Shown piece after piece: positions 17,082 to 25,943 of a DNA stretch of 35,566 nt. Below the pieces are notes generated by a model that saw nothing but the letters and a program-made list of their open reading frames with translations, did not search any database and was not told where the DNA came from. The DNA is from Woeseiaceae bacterium. GTDB lineage: Bacteria; Pseudomonadota; Gammaproteobacteria; Steroidobacterales; Woeseiaceae. A program made the position numbers and the translations under genes. The stretch is from positions 1 through 35,566 of the forward strand of contig JAJFKP010000032.1 in the NCBI GenBank assembly GCA_021773135.1, given 5' to 3'. Numbering within the stretch: the stretch's first letter is position 1; the number at the start of each line of letters is the position of its first letter.

Positions 17082-17110
17082 TGAACTTTTGGCGAGGTCT
17101 CCCTGTCTTT
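17082..17110 (+). promoter_or_regulatory. Possible sigma-E-type promoter of the DegQ-like gene
   Basis: TGAACTT (17082-17088) resembles the RpoE -35 GGAACTT, and TCTTT follows after 17 bases at 17106-17110. The -10 match is poor. The idea rests on the known envelope-stress control of many deg genes. Confidence 0.25.
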
Positions 17111-17192
17111 TGCCAAACCGGCTATTATCTAGCCCGGACCGGGCATACGTCAGAAGACGGCCGGTCCAGCGTTGTGAAAAAAGGATAACCAC

Positions 17193-18590
17193 TTGATAAA
17201 TAGAAATCGGATCATGAACAACCTGAGGTCGACAAACAGGCGTGCCGACAGAACCGGTCGGGCAATTTTGACGACGCTGCTTCTGTTCATGACCGCGATC
17301 GGTCATGCCGCCTTGCCAGATAGCGTTGATGGGCAGCCGCTGCCGAGTCTTGCGCCGCTCGTCAAACGGGTCGCGCCCGCCGTAGTCAATATTCGCGTCA
17401 GCCAGACGGTCAATGCGCCGTCCGTGTATGGCGACGAAATGTTTCGTCGTTTCTTTGGTATTCCTGAGGGTAGCGACGGACCGGGGCGAGAAGTTGCCAG
17501 CGCGGGATCCGGGGTCATTGTCGATGCCGCAAACGGCTACATCTTGACAAATCATCACGTCGTCGAAAATGCGGACATGATCCAGGTGTCGCTTCTTAAT
17601 GAAGATTCGCTGGATGCGGAAGTCATAGGCTCTGACGCTGCAACTGATATCGCCGTCATCAAGGTTGATCCAGCAATGTTGACCGACCTGCCTATCGGCG
17701 ACTCCAGCCAGGTTGAGGTTGGCGATTTCGTCATTGCCATCGGTAATCCATTTGGGTTAGGGCATACGGTAACGTCCGGCATTGTAAGTGCACTGGGCCG
17801 GACAGGCATCAGCCGCAACGGGCTGGAAGATTTTATCCAGACTGACGCGTCGATCAATCCAGGCAACTCCGGTGGCGCATTGGTTAACATGCGCGGTGAA
17901 CTTGTCGGTATTAACTCAGCCATTATTAGCGGCACGGGCGGCAACGTAGGAATCGGATTTGCCGTGCCATCCGAAATCGCTCAATCGATCATGAACCAGA
18001 TCCTTGAATTTGGCGAAGTTCGGCGCGGCCTGCTCGGAGTAACCATCCAAACGATGGACGAGGAAAGTGCGGAAGCTCTCGGTACGGATATCGACCGAGG
18101 CGCATTGATAACCGGTATTGAACCGGGCTCTGCCGCTGAGCAAGCCGGCCTGCGCGTGGATGACATTATCACCGCCGTCGATGATAAACGTATCAATAAC
18201 AATCGTGAACTTGCCAACGCGATCGGTCTGCGGGGTTCCGGTGATGAAGTACAGATCGAATTTGTGCGGAATGGCCGTGAACGCTCAGTGACCGCGGAGC
18301 TGGGGCAACAAAATGCCCTTAGTGTTCGGGGTGAAGAAATTCATCCGCGACTGGCAGGCGCACAGTTCCCGAGGTCTTCGGCCAGTGCCACAGACGGTGT
18401 CGAAGTTTTGTCGGTCGAACCCGACAGCCCCGCCGCACAGCGGGACCTGCGGGCCGGCGATATTATCGTTCAGGCAAATCGGCAGGAAGTAGCCAATCTT
18501 AACGAGCTAGGCCAAATTGCCTCCGGAAGCCGCATTCTGTTTCTACTTGTGCGTCGCGGCGATCGGCAGTTGATGCTGCAAATTCGCTGA
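17193..18590 (+). CDS. Periplasmic serine protease, Do/DegQ family
   Basis: A 465-residue HtrA-type protease and chaperone that degrades misfolded envelope proteins. A signal peptide (about residues 22-39, cleavage near GHA) is followed by a trypsin-like domain with the catalytic triad His122 (TNHHVV), Asp152 (ATDIAVI) and Ser226 (NPGNSGGAL), then two PDZ domains (about 270-360 and 385-460). The short LA-loop favours DegQ/DegS-like over DegP. The TTG start at 17193 has AAGGA 7 bases upstream; an ATG at 17214 would remove only seven residues. The neighbouring hsp20 suggests a protein-quality region. Confidence 0.93.
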   Translation: MINRNRIMNNLRSTNRRADRTGRAILTTLLLFMTAIGHAALPDSVDGQPLPSLAPLVKRVAPAVVNIRVSQTVNAPSVYGDEMFRRFFGIPEGSDGPGREVASAGSGVIVDAANGYILTNHHVVENADMIQVSLLNEDSLDAEVIGSDAATDIAVIKVDPAMLTDLPIGDSSQVEVGDFVIAIGNPFGLGHTVTSGIVSALGRTGISRNGLEDFIQTDASINPGNSGGALVNMRGELVGINSAIISGTGGNVGIGFAVPSEIAQSIMNQILEFGEVRRGLLGVTIQTMDEESAEALGTDIDRGALITGIEPGSAAEQAGLRVDDIITAVDDKRINNNRELANAIGLRGSGDEVQIEFVRNGRERSVTAELGQQNALSVRGEEIHPRLAGAQFPRSSASATDGVEVLSVEPDSPAAQRDLRAGDIIVQANRQEVANLNELGQIASGSRILFLLVRRGDRQLMLQIR

Positions 18591-18610
18591 TAGCGTCAGC
18601 CATCACTAAA

Positions 18611-18635
18611 GGGCTCGATCATCGCGGTCGAGCCC
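18611..18635 (+). terminator. Hairpin after the DegQ-like gene, no T-tract
   Basis: GGGCTCGA (18611-18618) and TCGAGCCC (18628-18635) form a perfect 8-bp stem with a 9-base loop, about 20 bp after the stop. Without T's it is more likely an mRNA 3'-end stabiliser or part of factor-dependent termination. Confidence 0.4.
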
Positions 18636-18696
18636 GATACGCTACAGGTGGGCCTAATTGATTGCGGCAATCCCGCCGCATGGTTAAGGTAGAGCC

Positions 18697-20673
18697 ATGG
18701 TCACGCGACCCGCATTAGTCAACGCCCTGTTTTGTCTCGCTGCTCTCCTGGCAAGCGCGCTTACAGCTGCTGATGACGCTCTACTTGAGCAGCAGCGCGC
18801 CGCTTTTCGCGCCGTGCGGGCCGACGTCGAACGCGGCAACTGGCAGGCCGTAGAACCCCATGCAGCCGTCCTCAAATCGTATCCTTTGTGGCCGGATCTG
18901 CGTGCGCTTGATTTAAAGGCCCGAATCAAGGATGCCGACCATGGGGAAATCGATGCGTATCTCAACGAATATGGCGTTCTGAAACCGGCCCGTGAGTTGC
19001 GCTATCGATATGCCTTACACCTTGTTGACGAGGGACTTCTGCAGGAATACCTGTCGATTTACCAGCAGTTCTACCAGGGCCTGGATTTAGCGCAACTGGA
19101 TTGCCTTGCCCTGCAGGCAGAAATCGCCGCCGGACAGTCTCATCGCATTGTAAGTCGAGCACTCGATTTGTGGAACGTGGGACGAAGTCAGGCCGAAGAA
19201 TGCGACCTGGTTTTTGATGAACTGCTGAATCGCAAGCTGTTGACGCGTGATCAGTACATCAGTCGGTTTGAGCTGGCTATTGATGCGAAGCAGTTTGGCC
19301 TGGCGCGTTACCTCGCCAAATCTCTTGACGCAACATACGCAAAACGGGCCGACGAATGGCACCGAGCCCACAACAGTCCCACAGCGCTGGTTGACGAATA
19401 CCTCGATTACGCGGACACGACGCTCGCCAAAAAACTGTTCGCCTATGCTGTCGAGCGAATCGCATACAAAGACCCGCTGGCTGCAAACCGATATTGGCGG
19501 ACGCTGAGCGGGCATTTCTCGTTTAGCGACGAACAGGCCAACAGGAATCTGCGTCATATTGCACTGTGGGCCGCGCGTAACCATCGTCCCGAAGCGGCCC
19601 AGATGCTTTCGACATTGGCAGAATCCGTGCGTGATGCGGAAACCGGGCGGTGGCTGATCAGGAACCACCTGCTCCATCGCCGCTGGCAGTACGCACTTGC
19701 GGCGATTCGAATGCTGCCGGACGAGGAGTTAAACAGGAACGAATGGCGCTATTGGGAGGCAGTAACACTTGAGCAGCTCGACCAGCAGGCGATTGCAGAA
19801 CAGAAACTCGACAACCTGACGGTGGAACGAGGCTACTACGGATTCCTCGCTGCGGACTCGAGAGGCGCAGCCTACGCATTGACCGATGCACCGTTAACAC
19901 GGGATGCATCCATAGTGGCACGACTTGCGGAAATTCCCGGCCTCGTCCGCGCGCGCGAACTGTTTCACGTGGGCCTCGAAAGCAAGGGGCGCTCCGAGTG
20001 GGACGCCGAAATGCGCATGCTCACCGCCGCCGAGCAGATACAGGCGGCTCTTTTGGCGGATGAATGGGGATGGCACTCCAGGGCTATCGCAACAGTCGCC
20101 AAAGCCGGTGAATATGACGATTTGCAGGTGCGTTATCCACTACCCTGGCGAACGGACTTTGAACAGCAGGCGACCACAGCGGGGATTAACAGCAGTTGGG
20201 CGTATGGGATTGCCCGCAGCGAAAGTCTCTTCATGCGGGATGTTCGCTCCAGCGCAGGTGCCATCGGCTTAATGCAGTTGATGCCGGCAACCGGCCGCGA
20301 ATCTGCCCGTGAAATCAAATTGCCTTGGTCTGGCCAGGCGACGCTGACCGACTCTGTCAGCAATATTCGTCTTGGCACGCACTACCTAGGCAAGATGTTT
20401 ACGCGCTTCAATGACAACCGTGTTCTGGCAACGGCCGCCTACAATGCAGGGCCCGCTCGGGTCGAGGCGTGGCTGCCACCGTCAGGTACGCTCGATGCCC
20501 GCATCTGGATCGAAAATATTCCGTTTAATGAAACCCGCGCTTATGTGCGCCGAGTTCTCACCGATGAATCGATTTTTCACTGGCGCATGACCGGTCAATT
20601 GCGACGCATTTCAAGCGAACTGCCGCTGATCGCCGCAGCCGGCACTGCAGGGAAAGTAGTCAACAGTGACTAG
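18697..20673 (+). CDS. slt: Soluble lytic murein transglycosylase
   Basis: A 658-residue periplasmic enzyme that cleaves peptidoglycan glycan strands to anhydro-muropeptides. A signal peptide ends near LTAA (about residue 25). A long all-helical superhelical U-domain fills residues 30-470, and the C-terminal lysozyme-like domain carries the catalytic Glu509 in ARSES, then AGAIGLMQLMPATGRESA and the NIRLGTHYLGKM and ATAAYNAGPARV motifs. Length resembles Slt70. AAGGT lies 8 bases before the ATG. It is convergent with the aminopeptidase-like gene, with 7 bp between them. Confidence 0.94.
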   Translation: MVTRPALVNALFCLAALLASALTAADDALLEQQRAAFRAVRADVERGNWQAVEPHAAVLKSYPLWPDLRALDLKARIKDADHGEIDAYLNEYGVLKPARELRYRYALHLVDEGLLQEYLSIYQQFYQGLDLAQLDCLALQAEIAAGQSHRIVSRALDLWNVGRSQAEECDLVFDELLNRKLLTRDQYISRFELAIDAKQFGLARYLAKSLDATYAKRADEWHRAHNSPTALVDEYLDYADTTLAKKLFAYAVERIAYKDPLAANRYWRTLSGHFSFSDEQANRNLRHIALWAARNHRPEAAQMLSTLAESVRDAETGRWLIRNHLLHRRWQYALAAIRMLPDEELNRNEWRYWEAVTLEQLDQQAIAEQKLDNLTVERGYYGFLAADSRGAAYALTDAPLTRDASIVARLAEIPGLVRARELFHVGLESKGRSEWDAEMRMLTAAEQIQAALLADEWGWHSRAIATVAKAGEYDDLQVRYPLPWRTDFEQQATTAGINSSWAYGIARSESLFMRDVRSSAGAIGLMQLMPATGRESAREIKLPWSGQATLTDSVSNIRLGTHYLGKMFTRFNDNRVLATAAYNAGPARVEAWLPPSGTLDARIWIENIPFNETRAYVRRVLTDESIFHWRMTGQLRRISSELPLIAAAGTAGKVVNSD

Positions 20674-20680
20674 TGATCCA

Positions 20681-21751
20681 TCAGTCGACCAGTTCGTTTA
20701 ACGCTGCGGCTCGAGTCTCAATGGGCAGGGCTGCGATTTTCTCAGCGCGTTGATAAAAGCATTCAATCTTGTTTTCGCATTGTTCCATGATCTTCCGGAA
20801 CGCGGTTGTTCGTCCCTCGTAGAGGTTTAATGAAACCAGGCGGGCGTTGTTCAGTGGCGCAGCCAGCCAGTTTCTCGCGTTGGTGCCGGACGCCTCTATG
20901 AAGGCAGCGGCGTCCGCCGAAACCTTGTTGAGAATATTGGCCTTCCGGGCGCGCTTTAATTCGATGTCTATTTCCTCGGCATACAATTTTTCTAACTGTT
21001 CCCGAGCAGTCGACACCAGCGACATCATCTCCTGTCGCACCGATCGCAAATCATCGGCACCGTCGAGATTCTGAAGCTCACCGCGCGCATAAAGCCATCT
21101 TTCCGTGCCAAAATTTGCGACGGCAGTAGCAAACGATTCATTAAATTCGCTGTCGCCTTTCACGTAGAGTTTCTGGTGAGCGAGCTCATGAAAAATCGTC
21201 GATATCAGCTCTATATCGGACCAGCGCATCATCGTATTAAGAACGGGATCAGAAAAACGACCCAGTGTCGAATAGGCAGAAACACCACCGAACGCAACGT
21301 CGAAGCCTTTATCTTCGAGCCGTTGTCCATACGCTTTCGCTGCTGACTCGCTGAAATAGCCGCGATACGCCACACACCCGGCGACCGGGAAACACCAGGT
21401 TTTGGGCTCGAGCGAAAACTCGGGTGCCGCGAAAACATTCCAGACCACGTAATCCCTTTCCAGATCGGCATACGAGCGATAGCTGTCATTGTCAGGCAAC
21501 TTAAGCTCCGACACTGCAAAGTCGCGCGCTGCGTTCACAAGCGCGAGTTTTTGCCGCAGTTCTTCCGGAGAATCAGCGTCTGCTATGACTTCGTCCGTCG
21601 GCCTGCGTCGGCTCATCAGGTCCGCATGCCCGCGGACCGCCTGCATGTAGTAGCAACCCTCTGTCTGCAGGACAATCAGCAGGAGAGCGGCCGCCAGAAT
21701 TCCGCGTCGCCACTGTCGCAGTCTTGCCGATTTTCCTAACCTGAGGGACAA
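20681..21751 (-). CDS. Putative zinc aminopeptidase lipoprotein (PF10023-type)
   Basis: A 356-residue protein of a family annotated as putative aminopeptidase. It has an N-terminal hydrophobic segment (about residues 17-30) ending QTEGC, a probable but non-ideal lipoprotein cleavage site at Cys33, followed by YYMQAVRGH, typical of the family. The metal-binding HELAH (residues 188-192) and a later NESFA (Glu205) fit a gluzincin-type zinc site. The likely place is the periplasmic face of a membrane. Substrate is unknown. The start appears to be TTG at 21751 because no in-frame ATG precedes the signal segment; no good Shine-Dalgarno is seen, so the start is uncertain. Confidence 0.8.
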   Translation of the reverse strand: MSLRLGKSARLRQWRRGILAAALLLIVLQTEGCYYMQAVRGHADLMSRRRPTDEVIADADSPEELRQKLALVNAARDFAVSELKLPDNDSYRSYADLERDYVVWNVFAAPEFSLEPKTWCFPVAGCVAYRGYFSESAAKAYGQRLEDKGFDVAFGGVSAYSTLGRFSDPVLNTMMRWSDIELISTIFHELAHQKLYVKGDSEFNESFATAVANFGTERWLYARGELQNLDGADDLRSVRQEMMSLVSTAREQLEKLYAEEIDIELKRARKANILNKVSADAAAFIEASGTNARNWLAAPLNNARLVSLNLYEGRTTAFRKIMEQCENKIECFYQRAEKIAALPIETRAAALNELVD

Positions 21752-21768
21752 GCCGACATCGCTAAGGA

Positions 21769-21774
21769 TAGAAT
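21769..21774 (+). promoter_or_regulatory. Possible -10 box of cca
   Basis: TAGAAT lies 7 bases before the ATG of cca, which would start transcription at about the initiation codon and give a leaderless message. No ribosome binding site at proper spacing is visible. No clear -35 is seen. Confidence 0.25.
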
Positions 21775-21781
21775 CATAGGT

Positions 21782-23017
21782 ATGGAAGTTTACCTTGTTG
21801 GTGGCGCAGTACGAGACGATCTGTTGGGATTACCTGTAACAGAACGGGACTGGTGCGTGGTTGGCGCGACGCCTGAGGAACTCAAGCAACTTGGATACCG
21901 ACCCGTCGGCAAGGACTTCCCGGTGTTTCTGCACCCGCAAACCGCGGAGGAATATGCGCTGGCGCGGACGGAACGCAAAACCAGCGCCGGCTATCACGGT
22001 TTCGATTTCCACGCGGCACCCGATGTGTCGATTGAAGAGGATCTGGGTCGGCGTGATCTGACCATTAACGCGCTCGCCCGCGATGCCGACAACCAACTTA
22101 TCGATCCCTTTGACGGCAAGCAGGACCTTGAGAAGCGCATTTTACGCCACGTCTCAGCGGCATTTGCAGAAGACCCCGTGCGTATATTGCGAACAGCACG
22201 ATTCGCGGCCCGTTTTCATAAACTTGGTTTTCGTGTTGCTGCAGATACGATGCAGTTAATGCGTCACATGGTTGAAGACGGCGAAACTGACGCCCTTGTG
22301 TCGGAGCGCGTCTGGAAAGAGACGGCAACTGCACTGGGAGAGTCTCATCCACAGGTGTTCTTCGAGGTATTGCGCGACTGCGGCGCTCTGCGGGTCATTT
22401 TTCCGGAAATCGACGCGTTGTTTGGCGTGCCTCAGCCGGAAAAATGGCACCCGGAAATCGACACCGGCGTGCATACGTTAATGTCCCTGGAGCAGGCTGC
22501 AAAGCTGTCGACATCGATTGATGTCCGATTTGCGGCGTTAACCCATGACCTCGGCAAAGCCACTACAGATAAGAGTCGGCTTCCCAGTCACCCCGGGCAC
22601 GAGGCTCGCAGCGCAAAACTGGTCAAAAAGCTGGCAAGTCGATTGTCGGTGCCAAACGCGTGTCGTGACCTTGCCGCGCTTGCCGCGGAATACCACACGC
22701 ATTGCCACCGCGCATTTGAATTGCGGGCAGATACGGTTTTGAAGGTGCTGGACCGCACGGATGCATTCAGGCGGCCGGATCGCTTTGAGAAAGTCCTTTT
22801 GGTATGTACGGCAGATGCACGCGGCCGGACCGGACTGGAAGATCGAGCATACCCGCAAGCCGACTTCTTCCGCGCCGCGGCAGATGCCGCTCGCGCGGTC
22901 GGGATTGATGACGTTATCAGCAGCGACCAGGCCGGCGATGCCATTGGCAGGGAAATCAGGCAAAGGCGCTTAAGCGCGATTCGTACCTGCAAAGAAAACT
23001 ACGTGCCGCCGAAATAA
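21782..23017 (+). CDS. cca: CCA-adding tRNA nucleotidyltransferase with HD domain
   Basis: A 411-residue multifunctional enzyme that builds or repairs the 3'-CCA end of tRNAs. The class II nucleotidyltransferase head begins VYLVGGAVRDDLLG with the catalytic acidic residues in TERDW; RRDLTINALA and EDPVRILRTARFAARF follow. The C-terminal HD domain has LTHDLGKA and YHTHCHRA, giving phosphatase or phosphodiesterase activity as in E. coli. The start is separated from the divergent aminopeptidase-like gene by 30 bp. The 3' end overlaps the convergent barrel gene by 19 bp. Confidence 0.95.
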   Translation: MEVYLVGGAVRDDLLGLPVTERDWCVVGATPEELKQLGYRPVGKDFPVFLHPQTAEEYALARTERKTSAGYHGFDFHAAPDVSIEEDLGRRDLTINALARDADNQLIDPFDGKQDLEKRILRHVSAAFAEDPVRILRTARFAARFHKLGFRVAADTMQLMRHMVEDGETDALVSERVWKETATALGESHPQVFFEVLRDCGALRVIFPEIDALFGVPQPEKWHPEIDTGVHTLMSLEQAAKLSTSIDVRFAALTHDLGKATTDKSRLPSHPGHEARSAKLVKKLASRLSVPNACRDLAALAAEYHTHCHRAFELRADTVLKVLDRTDAFRRPDRFEKVLLVCTADARGRTGLEDRAYPQADFFRAAADAARAVGIDDVISSDQAGDAIGREIRQRRLSAIRTCKENYVPPK

Positions 23018-23835
23018 TAAATATATACAGAGAATGAAGTGGTGTTGCCGAACGACTCCGAATCATCGAATGCGACACGAAGCTCCATATCGACGCGATC
23101 GCTGATCGGCGTCAGGAATCCAAGGCTGTATGAATCCACCTCGCTGCCGTCAACCGCCGTTTGCCACTGACTCACTCCGACATCAACACTGCGCAAGCCG
23201 AAGCGGTATTCAAGCCCTGCATTTATCCTGCTGTCGATAAGGCTGTTTATCGTGCTCAGTCGAGACGCGGTGAGAAACGCCAGGACACTGATGTCCGGCT
23301 GCAAACGAAGGTTCCTCGAATAGTCGTAACTCATACCGCCCAGGCGGAAACTCAGATTGTCGCCAAGCTCCACGCGTGCAGTTGCACCGACTCCGTTAGC
23401 ATCGAACTTCGCCGTTCGACCGCGCAAAAAGTCCGTTTGCAGGTCGAATTCAAAATTGCGTTTCTGATAGTCCAGTGACAAGGAGCCCGGAGCACCCCGC
23501 ACGTAAATCGACGCGCGCAGATCCCTTGAATCCAGAATGTCTGCGTTGCCCCAGTAGGCAGCTCCCACGCGAACGCCAACTGGTTCGAAATAGTGATCGA
23601 CGCCAACGTCGGCTAATAGCGTGTCATTCCTGCGCACCAGTCCGTCCGTTTGCGCTGTGCTCGTCGTCACCGACAGCCAGGTCTCGTCACCGACACCAAA
23701 GTCCCCAAAGGCGGTCAGGGAGCGTCCGTCGGCGGAATCACCATCGACACCTAGTCCCAGCACATAGCCTTCTGCAAACCCATTCACTGAGAGCAACGTC
23801 ATGGCAAGAAGTACGATGAGTCTAGATGAGAACAT
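22999..23835 (-). CDS. Unknown outer-membrane beta-barrel-like protein
   Basis: I do not recognise a family. The 278-residue protein has a signal peptide (about residues 1-21, ending GFA before EGYVLGLG) and then alternating polar/hydrophobic segments typical of amphipathic strands, such as VGVRVGAAYW, NAGLEYRFGL, DSYSLGFLTPI and TSFSVYIYYF, with acidic turns. The last strand ends near a terminal aromatic. This fits an outer-membrane barrel of perhaps 12-14 strands. The ATG lies 14 bp inside the end of uppP, so translation is probably coupled. A link to envelope lipid recycling is possible only by context. Confidence 0.7.
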   Translation of the reverse strand: MFSSRLIVLLAMTLLSVNGFAEGYVLGLGVDGDSADGRSLTAFGDFGVGDETWLSVTTSTAQTDGLVRRNDTLLADVGVDHYFEPVGVRVGAAYWGNADILDSRDLRASIYVRGAPGSLSLDYQKRNFEFDLQTDFLRGRTAKFDANGVGATARVELGDNLSFRLGGMSYDYSRNLRLQPDISVLAFLTASRLSTINSLIDSRINAGLEYRFGLRSVDVGVSQWQTAVDGSEVDSYSLGFLTPISDRVDMELRVAFDDSESFGNTTSFSVYIYYFGGT

Positions 23836-24619
23836 AAACGATGATGCCTGCTAACAATATTCGGTAAATGGCAAACGGTAACAATCCAATAGCACCGACG
23901 AATCGCATGAAAAATTCGATGCTCAGGTAGGCCACAATGGCCGATATCAGCACCGCGAGCGACAGATTATCCCATGCCACAGTGGTACCCCCTGTGACCA
24001 GGATCACTACTTCATAAATCGTCGCCAGGAGAATAACCGGTACTGACAGCAGAAATGAGAATCGGGCAGCATCCTGCCTCGCGATACCCAGCAGTCGGCC
24101 TGCGGTGATTGTTACGCCGGAACGCGATGTGCCAGGTATGAGCGCCAGCGCCTGAGCCAGGCCGATAAGCACGCCTTCCCGTATGCCAATGTGCGAAATG
24201 TCCCTCTCACGAGACGCGAATCGATCGACGATCGCCATCAGAATGCCGTACCCGGCCAGTGTAGCCACAACAACCCTGGGGTCTCGAAGGTTGGCCGCAA
24301 TCCAGCCGGCGAACAGGAGACCCGCGATCGCCGCCGGGATCGTACCCAGTCCGATACTCCACGCCATACGGGCTTCGGGAGACGCGTAGTTGCCGGTCAG
24401 GATTGCGGCCGCTCCCTGTAACAAACCCAGAATGTCGTAACGAAAATAGACACAAACGGCGATTAGTGAGCCAAAATGCACGGCGACGTCGAAAGTGAGG
24501 CCCTGATCGGTCCAGCCGAAAATGCTTGGAACCAGCACAAGGTGGCCTGAGCTCGAAACCGGCAGGAACTCGGTCAGGCCCTGAACAACAGCCAGGACGA
24601 TTATTTGCGTTAAAGTCAT
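23822..24619 (-). CDS. uppP: Undecaprenyl-diphosphatase
   Basis: A 265-residue integral membrane enzyme (BacA type) that dephosphorylates undecaprenyl pyrophosphate so the carrier lipid can be reused for peptidoglycan and O-antigen synthesis; higher levels give bacitracin resistance. Both catalytic motifs are present: GLTEFLPVSSSGHLVL near the N-terminus and PGTSRSGVTITAGRLLG in the middle, among about eight hydrophobic helices. AGGA lies about 8 bases before the ATG. It follows the MidA-like gene by 22 bp and overlaps the barrel gene, so the three probably form an operon. Confidence 0.96.
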   Translation of the reverse strand: MTLTQIIVLAVVQGLTEFLPVSSSGHLVLVPSIFGWTDQGLTFDVAVHFGSLIAVCVYFRYDILGLLQGAAAILTGNYASPEARMAWSIGLGTIPAAIAGLLFAGWIAANLRDPRVVVATLAGYGILMAIVDRFASRERDISHIGIREGVLIGLAQALALIPGTSRSGVTITAGRLLGIARQDAARFSFLLSVPVILLATIYEVVILVTGGTTVAWDNLSLAVLISAIVAYLSIEFFMRFVGAIGLLPFAIYRILLAGIIVYVLI

Positions 24620-24641
24620 TGCAGAATTCCTTTTCCTTGCT

Positions 24642-25832
24642 TCACAAACGATGCATCCTGTCGGACATGCCTAGTGCGGGAGGCACGCTCAAATCTCCTC
24701 GCGCCAGTACAATGCACTTGAAATTTTCGCCCATCTCCGCGGGCAGCGTAAGCAATTTAACCTGCGCCGACAATTTTATCTGCTCTGTCATGGACAGCTT
24801 TGAGAAGTCCGCAAGCTCTTCCTGCAAGCCTCCGTGCAACAACAAGTCCGCCTGAGTCAGATAACCGGCTACCGTCATGCCTGACGAGCAGGCAGCCTCT
24901 GCAATGGCGCTAAAATCGACCCACGAAGTCACGTCTTGAATTCCGGGGAGGATTAACGGGTCGTTGTGTGCGTGATGGCGAAAGTGACAGCGCAACCACC
25001 CCTCATGTCGCTCTTGCGCATAATACTCGCGACGAGAAAGTCCATAATCAATGACGAATATAAAGCCTGTCGAAACAGCGTCCGCCACATCGGACAACCA
25101 GTGCCGTGCGCTCAATGACACTTCGGATTCGTATCCCTCTGCAAATTCGACGCCCAGCTCAGACTCGATTTGGGTCACCGCTTTCTGTAAGGCCGCAGGC
25201 GCATCTGCGTATGACCAGGCAAAGCGCGGGCCTTCGGCACTGACCCTGGCCTGCAACACTTTTCCGGCACTGATTCTGAAACGCTCAACCGGCAGCGCAT
25301 CAACCACCTCGTTCGCAATGACGACGCCTGAAAAATTCTGCGGCAATTGCGCGACCCAGGTAACCCTGGAGAGTAACTCTGGCACCTCTGCTCGCAGGCG
25401 TTGCTCCTGACGTTCCTGTAAATCAGGAGAGACCTCGAGAATCAGGTAGCGTCCCGGCAGTGCGTCCAGTTCTCGAAGCTTGCGCAAAACAGAAACGGCC
25501 AAGGCTCCTGTGCCCGCGCCCGGTTCCAGCAAATCGCCGCCACCGAGCTGCGCAAACACGCACGCAACTTGCTGCGCCAGGACAGCGCCGAACAGCGGTG
25601 ATATTTCCGGCGCCGTTACGAAATCGCCTGCTGCACCGAATTTCGCGGCACCTGCACTGTAATAACCCAGCCCCGGCGCATACAGGGCGTGCTGCATATA
25701 CTCTGCAAATGAAATGCTGCCGCCCGCGGCATCGATCGCCACACGAATGGCGGCCGCCACCTTGCGGCTATGGCTCGCGCTTATCGCGTCGGGCTTGGGC
25801 AATTCGAGCCGATCGGTCCGTTTCGGTTGCAT
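24642..25832 (-). CDS. MidA/NDUFAF7-family SAM-dependent methyltransferase
   Basis: A 396-residue protein of the family whose mitochondrial member (NDUFAF7/MidA) methylates an arginine of complex I. It has the ISFAEYMQHALYAPGLGYY segment, GDFVTAPEISPLFG, the SAM loop EPGAGTGALAVSVL and the conserved ANEVVDALPVERF. The bacterial substrate is not known. I placed the start at the ATG 25832 (MQPKRTDR); a longer frame from 25922 would run into the divergent reductase region and has no family similarity there. Confidence 0.9.
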   Translation of the reverse strand: MQPKRTDRLELPKPDAISASHSRKVAAAIRVAIDAAGGSISFAEYMQHALYAPGLGYYSAGAAKFGAAGDFVTAPEISPLFGAVLAQQVACVFAQLGGGDLLEPGAGTGALAVSVLRKLRELDALPGRYLILEVSPDLQERQEQRLRAEVPELLSRVTWVAQLPQNFSGVVIANEVVDALPVERFRISAGKVLQARVSAEGPRFAWSYADAPAALQKAVTQIESELGVEFAEGYESEVSLSARHWLSDVADAVSTGFIFVIDYGLSRREYYAQERHEGWLRCHFRHHAHNDPLILPGIQDVTSWVDFSAIAEAACSSGMTVAGYLTQADLLLHGGLQEELADFSKLSMTEQIKLSAQVKLLTLPAEMGENFKCIVLARGDLSVPPALGMSDRMHRL

Positions 25833-25943
25833 TGCTCGTCCGGCTTTCCAACAATGTCGACAATGTATGCTGGCTGACTCACAAATGCCATGAGTCCAAT
25901 AGCAATTCCAGGCATTGTTCATGACGGATCAACGAATCTACAA

